A stretch of 64,000 nucleotides of DNA from an uncultured Oscillospiraceae bacterium (GCA_902465155.1 CABQLY010000001.1:124001-188000); one strand, 5' to 3'. Numbered from the stretch's first letter, positions 26,811-35,970 are shown. A program made the numbers and translations. Notes: a model not told the origin generated them from the letters alone.

Positions 26811-27805
26811 GCAATTTTAAGGGCAAAGATTTTTTAAAGCTTTTAGATTTTACCGGGGCGGAGATTGGTGATTTGCTGAACCTGGCCGCCAAGCTAAAGC
26901 AGCAAAAGAAAAACGGCCAGCCGCACCCGTTGTGCGCCGGGCAAAATTTAGCCCTGATTTTTGAAAAAACCAGCACCCGTACCCGCTGTGCCTTTGAGGT
27001 TGCCGCACGGGATCTTGGCATGGGCGTAACCTACTTAGACCCCACCGGCTCCCAAATAGGAAAAAAAGAGAGCATTGCCGATACCGCCCGGGTGCTTTCG
27101 GGCATGTTTAACGGCATTGAGTACCGCGGCTTTGGGCAAGAGGTTGTAGAACAGCTGGCCGCCTACGCCAGCGTGCCGGTGTTTAACGGCCTAACCAACG
27201 AATTTCACCCCACGCAAATTCTGGCCGATTTTTTAACGCTTAAAGAGCAGTTTGGCTCCCTAAAGGGGCTAAGCCTAACCTATATGGGCGACGCGCGTTT
27301 TAACATGGCCAATTCGCTTATGGTGGGCTGCGCCAAAATGGGCGTAAACTTTACCGCCGGCGCCCCGGCAGGCTATTTTCCAAACCCAAAGCTGGTAGAG
27401 CAGTGCCAAAAAATTGCGGCGCAAACCGGCGCTACGCTGCGTTTTTGCGAGGACCCGGTGCAGGCCGTTTCGGGGGCTAACGCCGTTTATACCGATATTT
27501 GGGTATCCATGGGCGAGCCGGACGAGGTTTGGGCCGAGCGCATGGGGGCGCTTTCGCCCTACCAGGTAAACGAGGGGCTGATGCAGCACGCCGCCAAAAA
27601 CGCCGTGTTTATGCACTGCCTGCCGGCGTACCACGATAAAAATACAACCATTGGCCGCGAAAAATGCGAGCAGTTCGGGCGCGATTCGTTAGAGGTTACA
27701 AACGGCGTGTTCGAGGGGCCGCAGTCGGTAGTATTCCGCGAGGCCGAAAACCGGCTGCACACCATTAAAGCTGTGCTGGCCGCCTTTATGGGGGGCGCCG
27801 TATGA
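26807..27805 (+). CDS. argF: Ornithine carbamoyltransferase
   Basis: Makes citrulline from ornithine and carbamoyl phosphate. Start 26807 (MSNFKGKDFL) overlaps the argD stop as ATGA and has GGGGAGG 8 nt upstream. The 332-residue protein has the carbamoyl phosphate motif EKTSTRTR, the HPTQ motif and the HCLPAYHD ornithine-site motif. Placement directly before carA-carB links it to its substrate supply. It overlaps carA by 4 bp. Confidence 0.96.
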   Translation: MSNFKGKDFLKLLDFTGAEIGDLLNLAAKLKQQKKNGQPHPLCAGQNLALIFEKTSTRTRCAFEVAARDLGMGVTYLDPTGSQIGKKESIADTARVLSGMFNGIEYRGFGQEVVEQLAAYASVPVFNGLTNEFHPTQILADFLTLKEQFGSLKGLSLTYMGDARFNMANSLMVGCAKMGVNFTAGAPAGYFPNPKLVEQCQKIAAQTGATLRFCEDPVQAVSGANAVYTDIWVSMGEPDEVWAERMGALSPYQVNEGLMQHAAKNAVFMHCLPAYHDKNTTIGREKCEQFGRDSLEVTNGVFEGPQSVVFREAENRLHTIKAVLAAFMGGAV

Positions 27806-28857
27806 AAAAACGCTATTTAGTGCTGCAAAACGGCCGGGTGTTTCAGGGCTTTGCCTTTGGGGCGTCGGCAAGCGTGGTGGGCGAGCTGGTTTTTACCACC
27901 GGCATGGGCGGATACATTGAAACCCTTACCGACCCCAGCTACAAAGGCCAAATTATTCTGCAAACCTTTCCCCTAATTGGTAACTACGGGGTAATTTCTG
28001 CCGACTACGAGGGCGCCCCGGCCGCCGTGGGCTATGTGGTGCAGGAGTGGTGCGAGCACCCCTCTAATTTTCGGTGCGAGGAAACGCTGGATTCTTTTTT
28101 AAAAAAAGCGGGAATTCCCGGCATTTTTGGGGTAGATACCCGCGCCATTACAAAGCTGCTGCGTGAAAACGGGGTGTTAAACGCCGTTATTGCCGATGAA
28201 CCGCCAAAGCAGCTAACCGCCATTCAGCAGTACCGGGTTACCGGGGCGGTGGCGGCCGTTTCCTGCAAAAGCAGCTACACCGTGCCGGCCAAAAACCCTA
28301 AAAAAACAGTTGCGCTGTTAGATTACGGCTGCAAAAAAAATATTGTAAACGAGCTTGTAAAGCGGGGCTGCAGCGTAACGGTGCTGCCCTACAACACCAA
28401 GGCCGAGCAAATTTTAGCGCTAAAGCCAAACGGGGTTATGCTCTCCAACGGCCCGGGCGACCCGGCCGAAAATGTTAACGAAATTGCCGAGCTTAAAAAG
28501 CTGGTAGGCAAGGTGCCGCTGTTTGGCATTTGCTTAGGGCACCAGCTGCTGGCGCTGTCGCAGGGGGGGCAAACCCAAAAGCTAAAGTACGGCCACCGCG
28601 GCGCCAACCAGCCGGTAACCGACCTTGTAACCGGCCGCACCTACATTACCAGCCAAAACCACGGCTACGCGGTTGTTTCGGGCAGTGTAAAGGGGGCCGG
28701 CAGCCTGCGGTTTAAAAACGCAAACGACGGCACCTGCGAGGGCATTGATTACCCCGAAAAAAAGGCCTTCTCGGTGCAGTTTCACCCCGAGGCGCGCTCC
28801 GGCCCGCAGGATACCGCCTTTTTGTTTGACCGCTTTATAAAGCTAATGGAGGAGTAA
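27802..28857 (+). CDS. carA: Carbamoyl-phosphate synthase small subunit
   Basis: Glutaminase subunit that supplies ammonia to the large chain. The 351 residues include the N-terminal CPSase domain and a class I amidotransferase domain with Cys244 in FGICLGHQ and the His328/Glu330 pair in QFHPEA, so the triad is complete. It overlaps argF by 4 bp and lies 2 bp before the large subunit. Being in the arginine operon, this copy is probably arginine-regulated. Confidence 0.96.
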   Translation: MKKRYLVLQNGRVFQGFAFGASASVVGELVFTTGMGGYIETLTDPSYKGQIILQTFPLIGNYGVISADYEGAPAAVGYVVQEWCEHPSNFRCEETLDSFLKKAGIPGIFGVDTRAITKLLRENGVLNAVIADEPPKQLTAIQQYRVTGAVAAVSCKSSYTVPAKNPKKTVALLDYGCKKNIVNELVKRGCSVTVLPYNTKAEQILALKPNGVMLSNGPGDPAENVNEIAELKKLVGKVPLFGICLGHQLLALSQGGQTQKLKYGHRGANQPVTDLVTGRTYITSQNHGYAVVSGSVKGAGSLRFKNANDGTCEGIDYPEKKAFSVQFHPEARSGPQDTAFLFDRFIKLMEE

Positions 28858-28859
28858 AA

Positions 28860-31800
28860 ATGCCGCTTTGTAAGGATATTAAAAAGGTTTTGGTTATTGG
28901 CTCCGGCCCTATTGTAATTGGCCAGGCGGCAGAGTTTGATTACGCCGGCGCGCAGGCCTGCCGCGTTTTGCGGCAGCAGGGTATTCAGGTAGTGCTGGTA
29001 AACTCAAACCCCGCAACCATTATGACCGACCGTGCCCTGGCCGACGAAATTTACTTAGAACCGCTGAATGTTACCACCCTGAAACGCATTATTTTAAAAG
29101 AAAAGCCCGATAGCCTGCTGGCCGGCCTGGGCGGCCAAACGGGCCTAACGCTGGCCATGCAGCTTTCGAAGGAGGGCTTTTTACAGCAAAACGGCGTGCG
29201 CCTGCTTGGCACCAACGCCGAGGCTATTAATAAAGCCGAGGACCGGCAGCTGTTTAAGCAAACCATGCAGCAAATTGGGCAGCCTACGGTGCCGTCCGAC
29301 ATTGCCGAAACGGTAGAAAAGGCGCTGCAAATTGCCGAAGAAATTGGCTACCCGGTTATTGTGCGGCCGGCCTTTACGCTGGGCGGCGCGGGCGGCGGCG
29401 TTGCCGAAAACGCCGAGCTGCTAAAAACCGTTGCCTTTACGGGGTTAGAGGCCTCGCCCATTACGCAAATTTTGGTAGAGCGCTACATTTTTGGGTGGAA
29501 GGAAATTGAGTTTGAAACCATGCGTGACGGCGTTGGCAATGTTATTGCTGTTTGCAGCATGGAAAATGTAGACCCGGTTGGGGTGCACACCGGCGACAGC
29601 GTGGTAGTGGCCCCGGCGCTGACCCTTTCCGATAGGGAGCTGCAAATGCTGCGTACCGCCTCGCTCAACATTATTTCGGCGTTGGGCATTGTAGGGGGCT
29701 GCAACTGCCAGTTTGCCTTAAACCCCGATTCGTTTGAGTACGCGGTAATCGAGGTAAACCCCCGTGTTTCCCGCTCCTCGGCCTTAGCCAGTAAGGCCAC
29801 CGGCTACCCCATTGCAAAAATTACCACCAAAATTGCGCTGGGCTACACCCTGGCCGAAATTGAAAATGATATTACCAAAAAAACCTGCGCCTGTTTTGAG
29901 CCGGCGTTAGACTATGTGGTAGTAAAATTCCCCAAATGGCCGTTTGAAAAATTTGTGGGCGTTAGCCGCAAGCTTGGCACGCAAATGAAAGCCACCGGCG
30001 AGGTTATGGCCATTGGCACCAGCTTTGAGGCCGCGTTAATGAAGGCGGTGCGCGGGGCCGAAATTTCGTTAGATAGCCTAAACGCCGCCCCGGTAGACAG
30101 CCGCCCGGTGCTGCAGCGGCTGCAGGACCAGGATGACCGCCGCCTGTTTACGGTGTTTGAGGCCTTAAAAAGCGGCGTTTTGCCCGAGGAAATTCACCGC
30201 ATAACCCGTATTGACCTGTTTTTTATTTACAAGCTGCTGCACTTAGCACAGCTGGAAAAGCAGCTGGCCGAGGCCTTTAGCCCAGAGCTGTACGCCGCCG
30301 CCAAGCGCCTGGGCTACCCCGACAGCGCCCTTTTAAAAATTACCGGGCAAAAAACGCTGCCAAAGCTAACCGCTGCCTACAAAATGGTAGATACCTGCGG
30401 GGCAGAGTTTGCCGCCGAGACCCCTTATTTTTACTCGGTTTATAACGCCGAGTGCGAGGCCAGAACGCTGCCGCGCAGCGGCAAGCCCTGCGTGCTGGTG
30501 CTGGGCTCCGGCCCAATACGCATTGGGCAGGGCATAGAGTTTGATTATTCTTCGGTGCACTGCGTTTGGACGCTGAAGGAGCTGGGGTACGATGTTGCTA
30601 TTGTAAACAACAACCCCGAAACCGTTTCAACCGACTACGACACCGCCGACCGCCTTTATTTTGAGCCGCTGACGCCCGAGGATGTTATGAACATTATTGC
30701 CGTTGAGCAGCCGGTTGGCGTGGTGGTGGCCTTTGGCGGGCAAACGGCCATTCGGCTTACCAATTACCTAAGCCAAAACGGCGTGCAAATTTTGGGCACC
30801 TCGGCCGAGGGTATTGATATTGCCGAGGACCGCGAGCGGTTTGACGCCTTGTTAGAGCAGTTTAACATTAAGCGGCCCAAGGGCTGCGGGGTGCAAACGC
30901 TGCAGCAGGCCGAGCAGGCTGCCGAGCGGCTGGGCTACCCGGTGCTGCTGCGCCCCTCGTATGTTATTGGCGGCCAAAACATGACCATTGTGCACGACAA
31001 GGCGCACCTAAAACGCTATATGCAGCGCATTTTAGCCGGCGGAATTGAAAACCCCGTGCTGGTAGATAAATACATGATGGGCACCGAGCTGGAGGTTGAT
31101 GTAATCTCCGACGGAACCGATGTGTTAATTCCCGGCGTTATGCAGCATATTGAGCGGGCCGGGGTGCACAGCGGCGATTCAATTGCCGTTTACCCGCCCT
31201 ACAATTTAAGCGATGTTTTGCTGCAGCGGCTGGTAGAGTGTTCTACCAAGCTGGCCCTTTCGTTAGGCACCAAGGGGCTGGTAAATATTCAGTACCTTAT
31301 TTACCAAAACGAGCTGTATGTGATTGAGGTAAACCCCCGTGCCTCCCGCACCGTGCCCTACATTAGTAAGGTTACGGGCGTGCCAATGGTAGACCTGGCA
31401 ACCCGGGTAATGACGGGTACGCCGGTAAAGCAGCTGGGCTACGGCACCGGCCTTTACAAAACGCCGCCCTACTTTGCGGTTAAGGTGCCGGTGTTCTCGT
31501 TTGAAAAGCTAACCGACGCCAACGCCTATTTAGGGCCGGAGATGAAATCTACCGGCGAGGTTTTAGGCCTTGGCAAAACCTTAAACGAGGCGCTGTTTAA
31601 AGGTCTGGTCTCGGCCGGAATTGCGCCCAAGGCGCCCGCCTTAGGGCAGCAGGTTGGGGTGCTTTTAAGCGTACAGGAGCACGACCGTATGGAGGTTTTG
31701 GCCCTGGCCGAAAAGCTGGAGGCCTTAGGCCTTAGCCTTTACGCCACGCCCGATACCGCCGCTGCGGTGCAAACCCTTGGGGTGGCGGTGCAAACCGTGC

Positions 31801-32891
31801 CCTCTATTCAAAAAAGCGACGGCGTGTTTGAGCTGTTAGACGCCGGAAAGATCAGCTACATTGTGTACACCGGCGCCGCGTACGATTCTACGGTAGATCT
31901 GTACATTCAGCTGCACCGCCACGCCATGCAGGCCGGGGTGCCCTGTTTAACCTCGTTAGATACGGCCAACGCCGTGGCCGATATTTTAGCCGCCGGCTAC
32001 CGGTGCGATAATACCGAGCTGGTAGACCTAAACCACATGCGCACCGACCGCACGCTGCTGCGCTTTGCTAAAATGGAGGCCACCGGCGACGACTACATTT
32101 TTGTAGAAAACTTTAACGGCGAGATCACCTGCCCCGAATCGTTAAGCCTTACCCTTTGCAACCGCCATTACGGCATTGGCGGCTTTGGGCTAATTTTGTT
32201 GGAAAACAGCAGTGTTGCCAACTGCAAAATGCGGGTATTTAACCGCGACGGCAGCGCCGGGCAGGTGGCCGGCAACAGCCTGCGCAGCGTAGGAAAGTAT
32301 TTGTACGATAACGGGCTGGTAAAAAGCACCAGCCTAACGGTTGAAACCGCCGCCGGCGTTAGAGCTTTAAAGCTTTATTTAAAAAACGGGCGGGTTTCCT
32401 CGGTTTGTGTGCAAATGGGCAAGGCCGAGCTTCAGCCGGCTAAAATTCCCTGCACGCTGCCGGGCAAACGGGCGGTTGATGTGCCCCTTACCGTTGCCGG
32501 AAAAACCTACCGGGTCACCTGCGTTTCAATGGGCAACCCGCACTGCGTTGTTTTTTGCGATAAAATAGATACGCTGCCGCTCTCTAAAATTGGCCCGGCG
32601 TTTGAAAACGCGCCCCAGTTCCCCAAACGCACCAATACCGAGTTTGTGCGGGTGGTAAACCCCGTTACCCTTAAAATGCGGGTTTATGAGCGCGGCAACG
32701 GCGAAACCTTTGCCTGCGGCAGCGGGGCCTGTGCCGCCGTGGTAGCCGCGGTAGAAAACGGCTATTGCCCCAAAGGGCAGGAGATTACCGTAAAGGTTCG
32801 CGGCGGGGATCTAACCGTTTGCTACACCGAAAACGGCGTAACCCTAACCGGCGACACCAAATTAATTTTTACCGGCGAAACTTACTATTAA
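28860..32891 (+). CDS. carB: Carbamoyl-phosphate synthase large subunit fused to a DapF-like domain
   Basis: Residues 1-1060 are a complete CarB: two ATP-grasp halves (VIGSGPIVIGQAAEFDYAGAQ-type start, and its duplicate LGSGPIRIGQGIEFDYSS near 548) and a C-terminal MGS-like allosteric domain (about 935-1055). The frame then continues without stop into about 283 residues of diaminopimelate epimerase fold: LRFAKMEATGDDYIF, LCNRHYGIGGFGLILLE, MRVFNRDGS, SMGNPHCVVF, GNGETFACGSGACA. The second catalytic Cys is kept (Cys1286), but the first is Ala1137 (GQVAGNS where DapF has CGN). Racemisation by two thiols is therefore unlikely; the domain may do one-base chemistry, bind a ligand, or serve regulation. 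No ribosome site or ATG context suggests separate translation at residue 1060. A terminator follows. Confidence 0.93.
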   Translation: MPLCKDIKKVLVIGSGPIVIGQAAEFDYAGAQACRVLRQQGIQVVLVNSNPATIMTDRALADEIYLEPLNVTTLKRIILKEKPDSLLAGLGGQTGLTLAMQLSKEGFLQQNGVRLLGTNAEAINKAEDRQLFKQTMQQIGQPTVPSDIAETVEKALQIAEEIGYPVIVRPAFTLGGAGGGVAENAELLKTVAFTGLEASPITQILVERYIFGWKEIEFETMRDGVGNVIAVCSMENVDPVGVHTGDSVVVAPALTLSDRELQMLRTASLNIISALGIVGGCNCQFALNPDSFEYAVIEVNPRVSRSSALASKATGYPIAKITTKIALGYTLAEIENDITKKTCACFEPALDYVVVKFPKWPFEKFVGVSRKLGTQMKATGEVMAIGTSFEAALMKAVRGAEISLDSLNAAPVDSRPVLQRLQDQDDRRLFTVFEALKSGVLPEEIHRITRIDLFFIYKLLHLAQLEKQLAEAFSPELYAAAKRLGYPDSALLKITGQKTLPKLTAAYKMVDTCGAEFAAETPYFYSVYNAECEARTLPRSGKPCVLVLGSGPIRIGQGIEFDYSSVHCVWTLKELGYDVAIVNNNPETVSTDYDTADRLYFEPLTPEDVMNIIAVEQPVGVVVAFGGQTAIRLTNYLSQNGVQILGTSAEGIDIAEDRERFDALLEQFNIKRPKGCGVQTLQQAEQAAERLGYPVLLRPSYVIGGQNMTIVHDKAHLKRYMQRILAGGIENPVLVDKYMMGTELEVDVISDGTDVLIPGVMQHIERAGVHSGDSIAVYPPYNLSDVLLQRLVECSTKLALSLGTKGLVNIQYLIYQNELYVIEVNPRASRTVPYISKVTGVPMVDLATRVMTGTPVKQLGYGTGLYKTPPYFAVKVPVFSFEKLTDANAYLGPEMKSTGEVLGLGKTLNEALFKGLVSAGIAPKAPALGQQVGVLLSVQEHDRMEVLALAEKLEALGLSLYATPDTAAAVQTLGVAVQTVPSIQKSDGVFELLDAGKISYIVYTGAAYDSTVDLYIQLHRHAMQAGVPCLTSLDTANAVADILAAGYRCDNTELVDLNHMRTDRTLLRFAKMEATGDDYIFVENFNGEITCPESLSLTLCNRHYGIGGFGLILLENSSVANCKMRVFNRDGSAGQVAGNSLRSVGKYLYDNGLVKSTSLTVETAAGVRALKLYLKNGRVSSVCVQMGKAELQPAKIPCTLPGKRAVDVPLTVAGKTYRVTCVSMGNPHCVVFCDKIDTLPLSKIGPAFENAPQFPKRTNTEFVRVVNPVTLKMRVYERGNGETFACGSGACAAVVAAVENGYCPKGQEITVKVRGGDLTVCYTENGVTLTGDTKLIFTGETYY

Positions 32892-32905
32892 TAACCCGGC
32901 CGTCC

Positions 32906-32959
32906 GCTAACAGCTTGGCCCCCGGTAACGGCTTGGCAGCTCAGTAACGGATCGGCAGC
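32906..32959. repeat. Three degenerate 18-bp tandem units after carB
   Basis: Units at 32906-32923, 32924-32941 and 32942-32959 share the pattern GGTAACGGCTTGGCAGC with substitutions. They lie between the carB stop and its terminator. Confidence 0.5.
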
Positions 32960-33034
32960 CGGTAAAAGCCAACCGTTTTGGGCGGGTTGAATTTACTCTG
33001 TCTGCCCAATCGGCAAAAGTTTCGGCAATTTTTT

Positions 33035-33078
33035 AGGCCGCCAAAAGCACCTTTTGTGCTTTTGGCGGCCTTGTTTGT
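33035..33078 (+). terminator. Terminator of the arginine operon
   Basis: A perfect 16-bp stem (33035-33050 with 33056-33071) with a 5-nt loop, then TGTTTGTC. It separates carB from a convergent small gene and could serve both strands, though the minus-strand side lacks a T-run. Confidence 0.85.
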
Positions 33079-33126
33079 CAATTCGTGTTTGTTTAATCTT
33101 GTTTGCTTCTTTTTGTTTGTTTTATA

Positions 33127-33414
33127 TTAAAATACCAGCTTAAACAGCAGCCAAAGCGCTGCGGCCATAACGGCGGTGGGTAAAAGGTAAAATAACGGTA
33201 TTTTTCTTTTTCGGCGCTTTTTGGCGGTTGGCACGCAAAAGGCGCTGCCGTAGGGGCTGGGGCGGTAGGCGGCAATCAGGTCAACCGCCTCTTTTTTTAA
33301 ATGGTCGGCCGGGTCGGCGTAAAATTCCGGCTTTACAAAAATTAAAACCTTTTCAAAATACTTGTTGCCGGTCTCGTTAATCTCAATAATCGAGCGGTTG
33401 GTTCCTCGCAGCAT
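33127..33414 (-). CDS. Small tail-anchored membrane protein, unknown function
   Basis: A 95-residue protein with no family I can name. The N-terminal 60 residues look soluble and ordered (IIEINETGNKYFEKVLIFVK), followed by a very basic stretch (KKRRKRK) and one C-terminal hydrophobic helix (IPLFYLLPTAVMAAALWLL). The positive-inside rule would put the N terminus in the cytoplasm. Evidence that it is real: AGGGGGC 7 nt before the ATG, a good promoter upstream on the same strand, and a plausible protein composition. It is divergent from yicC. Confidence 0.65.
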   Translation of the reverse strand: MLRGTNRSIIEINETGNKYFEKVLIFVKPEFYADPADHLKKEAVDLIAAYRPSPYGSAFCVPTAKKRRKRKIPLFYLLPTAVMAAALWLLFKLVF

Positions 33415-33491
33415 GGCGGTGCCCCCTAATTTTAAATTTTGGCCCTTTGTTTGCCGGGCCGGCTATTGCTATTTTTGGCAAAGAAAATTTT

Positions 33492-33521
33492 TTTATACCA
33501 TTTGTAAACAAAAGTTATCAA
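33492..33521 (-). promoter_or_regulatory. Promoter of the small membrane protein gene
   Basis: On the minus strand TTGATA (33516-33521), 18 bp, TATAAA (33492-33497). A perfect inverted repeat GTTATCAA-N9-TTGATAAC at 33514-33538 overlaps the -35, a good place for a repressor. The 430-bp gap 33415-33844 otherwise holds only the yicC promoter. Confidence 0.55.
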
Positions 33522-33754
33522 CCAATAATGTTGATAACTCGGTGCATAACACCAATAACTCCCCGTTTTAAGGGCATTTTTAAACGGTTGATGAATACAT
33601 TCCGGCTGTTTTAGATGATACTTAAAGTTATGAGCCTTTTTAAACGGCCGGCTTTGCAAGCTGCCGGCCTTGGCCAATTTTTGCCGGTTCAATGGCTTTT
33701 TTAAGGCAAAACGGCATATTTTTGCGCCGGCGCGCAGATTTTTGCCGTTTTTAA

Positions 33755-33784
33755 TTGACAAGGCGGGGCAAAGTTTGGTATAAT
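33755..33784 (+). promoter_or_regulatory. Sigma-A promoter of the yicC-remA-gmk cluster
   Basis: TTGACA (33755-33760), 18 bp, TATAAT (33779-33784). Transcription should start near 33791, 54 nt before yicC. It shows that the longer open frame beginning at 33755 is not the true start. Confidence 0.8.
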
Positions 33785-33844
33785 GTATTTCGTATAATGC
33801 CACAGGTAGCAGCTGTTGTCTGCCGCCGTAAAGGTAGGGTAAAA

Positions 33845-34723
33845 ATGGTAAAAAGTATGACCGGCTACGGCCGGGGCGAGGCCGAGCTAAACGGCACCGT
33901 TTACACGGTAGAGCTGCGCTCGGTGAATCACCGTTATTTTGAATTTAATTGCCGGGCGCCCAAAGGCCTGCTTTTTTTAGAGGACCCTTTAAAAAAGCTG
34001 GTTGGTGCCAAGGTGCAGCGCGGCAAGGTAGATGTTTTTATTGACCAGCACGCCGCTGAGGGCGAGGGCGGCGAGGTTGCCTTAAACGCCGGGCTGGCCC
34101 AAAGCTATTTTAACGCCTTAAAGCAGCTAAAGGCGCAGCTGCACCTGCCGGGTAAGGTTTGCCTTTCGTTAATGGCGGCAAACCAAAACCTTTTTTCGCT
34201 GCAGCAAAAGCCCCAAAAGCAGGAGGCCGTTTTAGCCGCCGTTTGCACGGCGGCCGAGCAGGCGTTAAGCTCGTTCCTTTTCATGCGGGAAAACGAGGGC
34301 GCCCGCCTGCAGGCCGATGTTTTAAACCGCTGCAGCACCATTTTAACGCTGGTAGAGCAGGTAGAAAAGCGCTCCCCCGAAACGGTAGCCCTTTATCGCG
34401 AGCGGCTTCAGGGTAGGGTGCGGGAGCTGCTGCAGGACCGCCAGGTAGAGGAGCAGCGCCTGCTGACCGAAATTGCCATTTTTGCCGATAAAATTGCCGT
34501 AGACGAAGAAACCGTTCGCCTGCGCAGCCACATTGAGCAAATGCGCCAGCTGTTTGAGCAAAGCGAGCCTATTGGCCGCAAGCTGGACTTTTTAGTGCAG
34601 GAAATGAACCGCGAGGCCAACACCACCGGCTCAAAATGCGTTGACCTTGAAATTACCCGCACGGTGGTAGAAATCAAATCGCAAATTGAAAAAATACGCG
34701 AGCAAATTCAAAACATAGAATAG
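33845..34723 (+). CDS. yicC: YicC/YloC family endoribonuclease
   Basis: A 292-residue member of the YicC family, whose members are endoribonucleases acting on RNA turnover. The diagnostic N terminus MVKSMTGYGRGEAEL fixes the start at 33845; AGGTAGGG precedes it. The C-terminal half has the conserved LDFLVQEMNREANTTGSKC and a final helix rich in ion pairs. It opens the housekeeping cluster, as yloC does before remA and gmk in Bacillus. A 191-bp gap without a gene follows. Confidence 0.93.
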   Translation: MVKSMTGYGRGEAELNGTVYTVELRSVNHRYFEFNCRAPKGLLFLEDPLKKLVGAKVQRGKVDVFIDQHAAEGEGGEVALNAGLAQSYFNALKQLKAQLHLPGKVCLSLMAANQNLFSLQQKPQKQEAVLAAVCTAAEQALSSFLFMRENEGARLQADVLNRCSTILTLVEQVEKRSPETVALYRERLQGRVRELLQDRQVEEQRLLTEIAIFADKIAVDEETVRLRSHIEQMRQLFEQSEPIGRKLDFLVQEMNREANTTGSKCVDLEITRTVVEIKSQIEKIREQIQNIE

Positions 34724-34914
34724 GCAAAGCTTTGGCAAGGAACCAGTAAAATAAACCAAACCGGCCCAAAGCGGCAAGCCTTTGGCAGCTTTGCGCCCGG
34801 CGCCCTTGCGGGGCTAACGCCGGCGGCACAGCGGCCGAAACCAAAGGGCAGGGCAACCCCGTGCGGTGTTTGGCCTTGGTCGGCTTGCTGTAACGGTTTG
34901 TAAAGGGGAATGTT

Positions 34915-35181
34915 ATGACATTAGTAAACATCGGCTTTGGCAATATGGTCTCGGCGCAGCGGTTGGTTGCAATCGTCAGCCCCGAATCGGCCCCTATTAA
35001 GCGTATGATTGCCGACGCAAAAGAGCGCGGCACGCTAATAGACGCCACCCATGGCCGCCGCACCCGCGCGGTAATTATTACCGACAGCGACCACATTATT
35101 TTAACCTACCTGCAGTGTGAAACGCTGGCGAACCGCTTGGCGGAGGGCAGCTTTGCCAACGAGGAGGAAAATGATGAGTAA
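34915..35181 (+). CDS. remA: Extracellular matrix regulatory protein RemA (DUF370)
   Basis: An 88-residue protein with the family hallmarks LVNIGFGNMV, RLVAIVSPESAPIKRMI and DATHGRRTRAVIITDS. In Bacillus subtilis RemA is a DNA-binding activator of biofilm matrix and osmoprotection genes; the role here is inferred. AAAGGGG lies before the ATG. Its 3' end overlaps the gmk start by 8 bp. Confidence 0.93.
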   Translation: MTLVNIGFGNMVSAQRLVAIVSPESAPIKRMIADAKERGTLIDATHGRRTRAVIITDSDHIILTYLQCETLANRLAEGSFANEEENDE

Positions 35182-35782
35182 AGCCAATATTTTTATTGTC
35201 TCCGGCCCCTCCGGTTCGGGGAAGGATACCATTTTGCAAGAGGTTTTTAAACAACGACCCGAGTTATTTTTTTCTATTTCCTCTATTACGCGGGCCATGC
35301 GCCCCGGCGAAAAAGAGGGCGAAAAGTACCACTTTATTTCTAAACAAGCGTTTGAAAACGGGTTGGCCCAGGGCGCGTTTTTAGAGCATAACTGTTATGT
35401 TGGCAACTACTACGGCACCCCCAAGGCGCCGGTTTTGGCCGCGGTAGAGCAGGGGCGGGACGCCGTAATCGAGGTTGATGTAAACGGCGCCGCCCAAATT
35501 CGCCAAAAGCTGCCAGAATGTGTTAGTATTTTTATTATGCCGCCCTCCTTTTCCGTTTTAAAAAACCGGCTGCGCGGCCGTAATACCGAGTCCGAAGCCC
35601 AAATTACCGAACGCCTAAACGCCGCTTTAAGGGAAATTGAGCGTGCCGGCGAGTTTGATTACATTGTGGTGAATGACGCGCTGGAAAAAGCCGTAACCGA
35701 TTTTATTACGGTAATTGAAAGCAGCCGATTACAATACAAAAACCAAAAAAATATTATTGATGAGGTGCTTAAAAAATGTTAA
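35174..35782 (+). CDS. gmk: Guanylate kinase
   Basis: Phosphorylates GMP to GDP in the cytoplasm. Start at 35174 (MSKANIF) is preferred over the ATG directly before it because GAGGAGG at 35161-35167 then lies 6 nt away. The 202 residues include the P-loop VSGPSGSGKDT and the GMP-binding SSITRAMRPGEKEGEKYHF. The P-loop ends KDT where many guanylate kinases have KST or KGT. It overlaps remA and rpoZ at its two ends. Confidence 0.95.
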   Translation: MSKANIFIVSGPSGSGKDTILQEVFKQRPELFFSISSITRAMRPGEKEGEKYHFISKQAFENGLAQGAFLEHNCYVGNYYGTPKAPVLAAVEQGRDAVIEVDVNGAAQIRQKLPECVSIFIMPPSFSVLKNRLRGRNTESEAQITERLNAALREIERAGEFDYIVVNDALEKAVTDFITVIESSRLQYKNQKNIIDEVLKKC

Positions 35783-35955
35783 ATCCCGCTATTGGTCGAT
35801 TAATTAAAAAATGCGACAGCCGCTATGAGCTGGTTTTAGAGGTTGCAAAGCTGGCCCGCATTATTGCAAAAGAGCATGAGGATTCCATTGACCCGGCGTA
35901 TGAAAAGTCGGTTAGCCTGGCAATTGATGAAATTGACGCAGGCTTGGCCCGGTAA
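35776..35955 (+). CDS. rpoZ: RNA polymerase omega subunit
   Basis: A 59-residue protein translated from 35776: it begins MLNPAIGRLIKKCDSRYELV and continues LEVAKLARIIAKE, the conserved omega core that clamps the beta-prime C terminus. GAGGTG at 35762-35767 is 8 nt upstream, and its ATG overlaps the gmk stop by 7 bp. Position gmk-rpoZ-priA is standard for Firmicutes. The usual C-terminal tail is short. Confidence 0.93.
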   Translation: MLNPAIGRLIKKCDSRYELVLEVAKLARIIAKEHEDSIDPAYEKSVSLAIDEIDAGLAR

Positions 35956-35970
35956 GGCTAAAGCTTAAAA

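Noticed and set aside
32037..32891. Separate dapF gene starting at the internal ATG
   Set aside because: No Shine-Dalgarno precedes it and CarB has no stop, so a fusion is the simpler reading.
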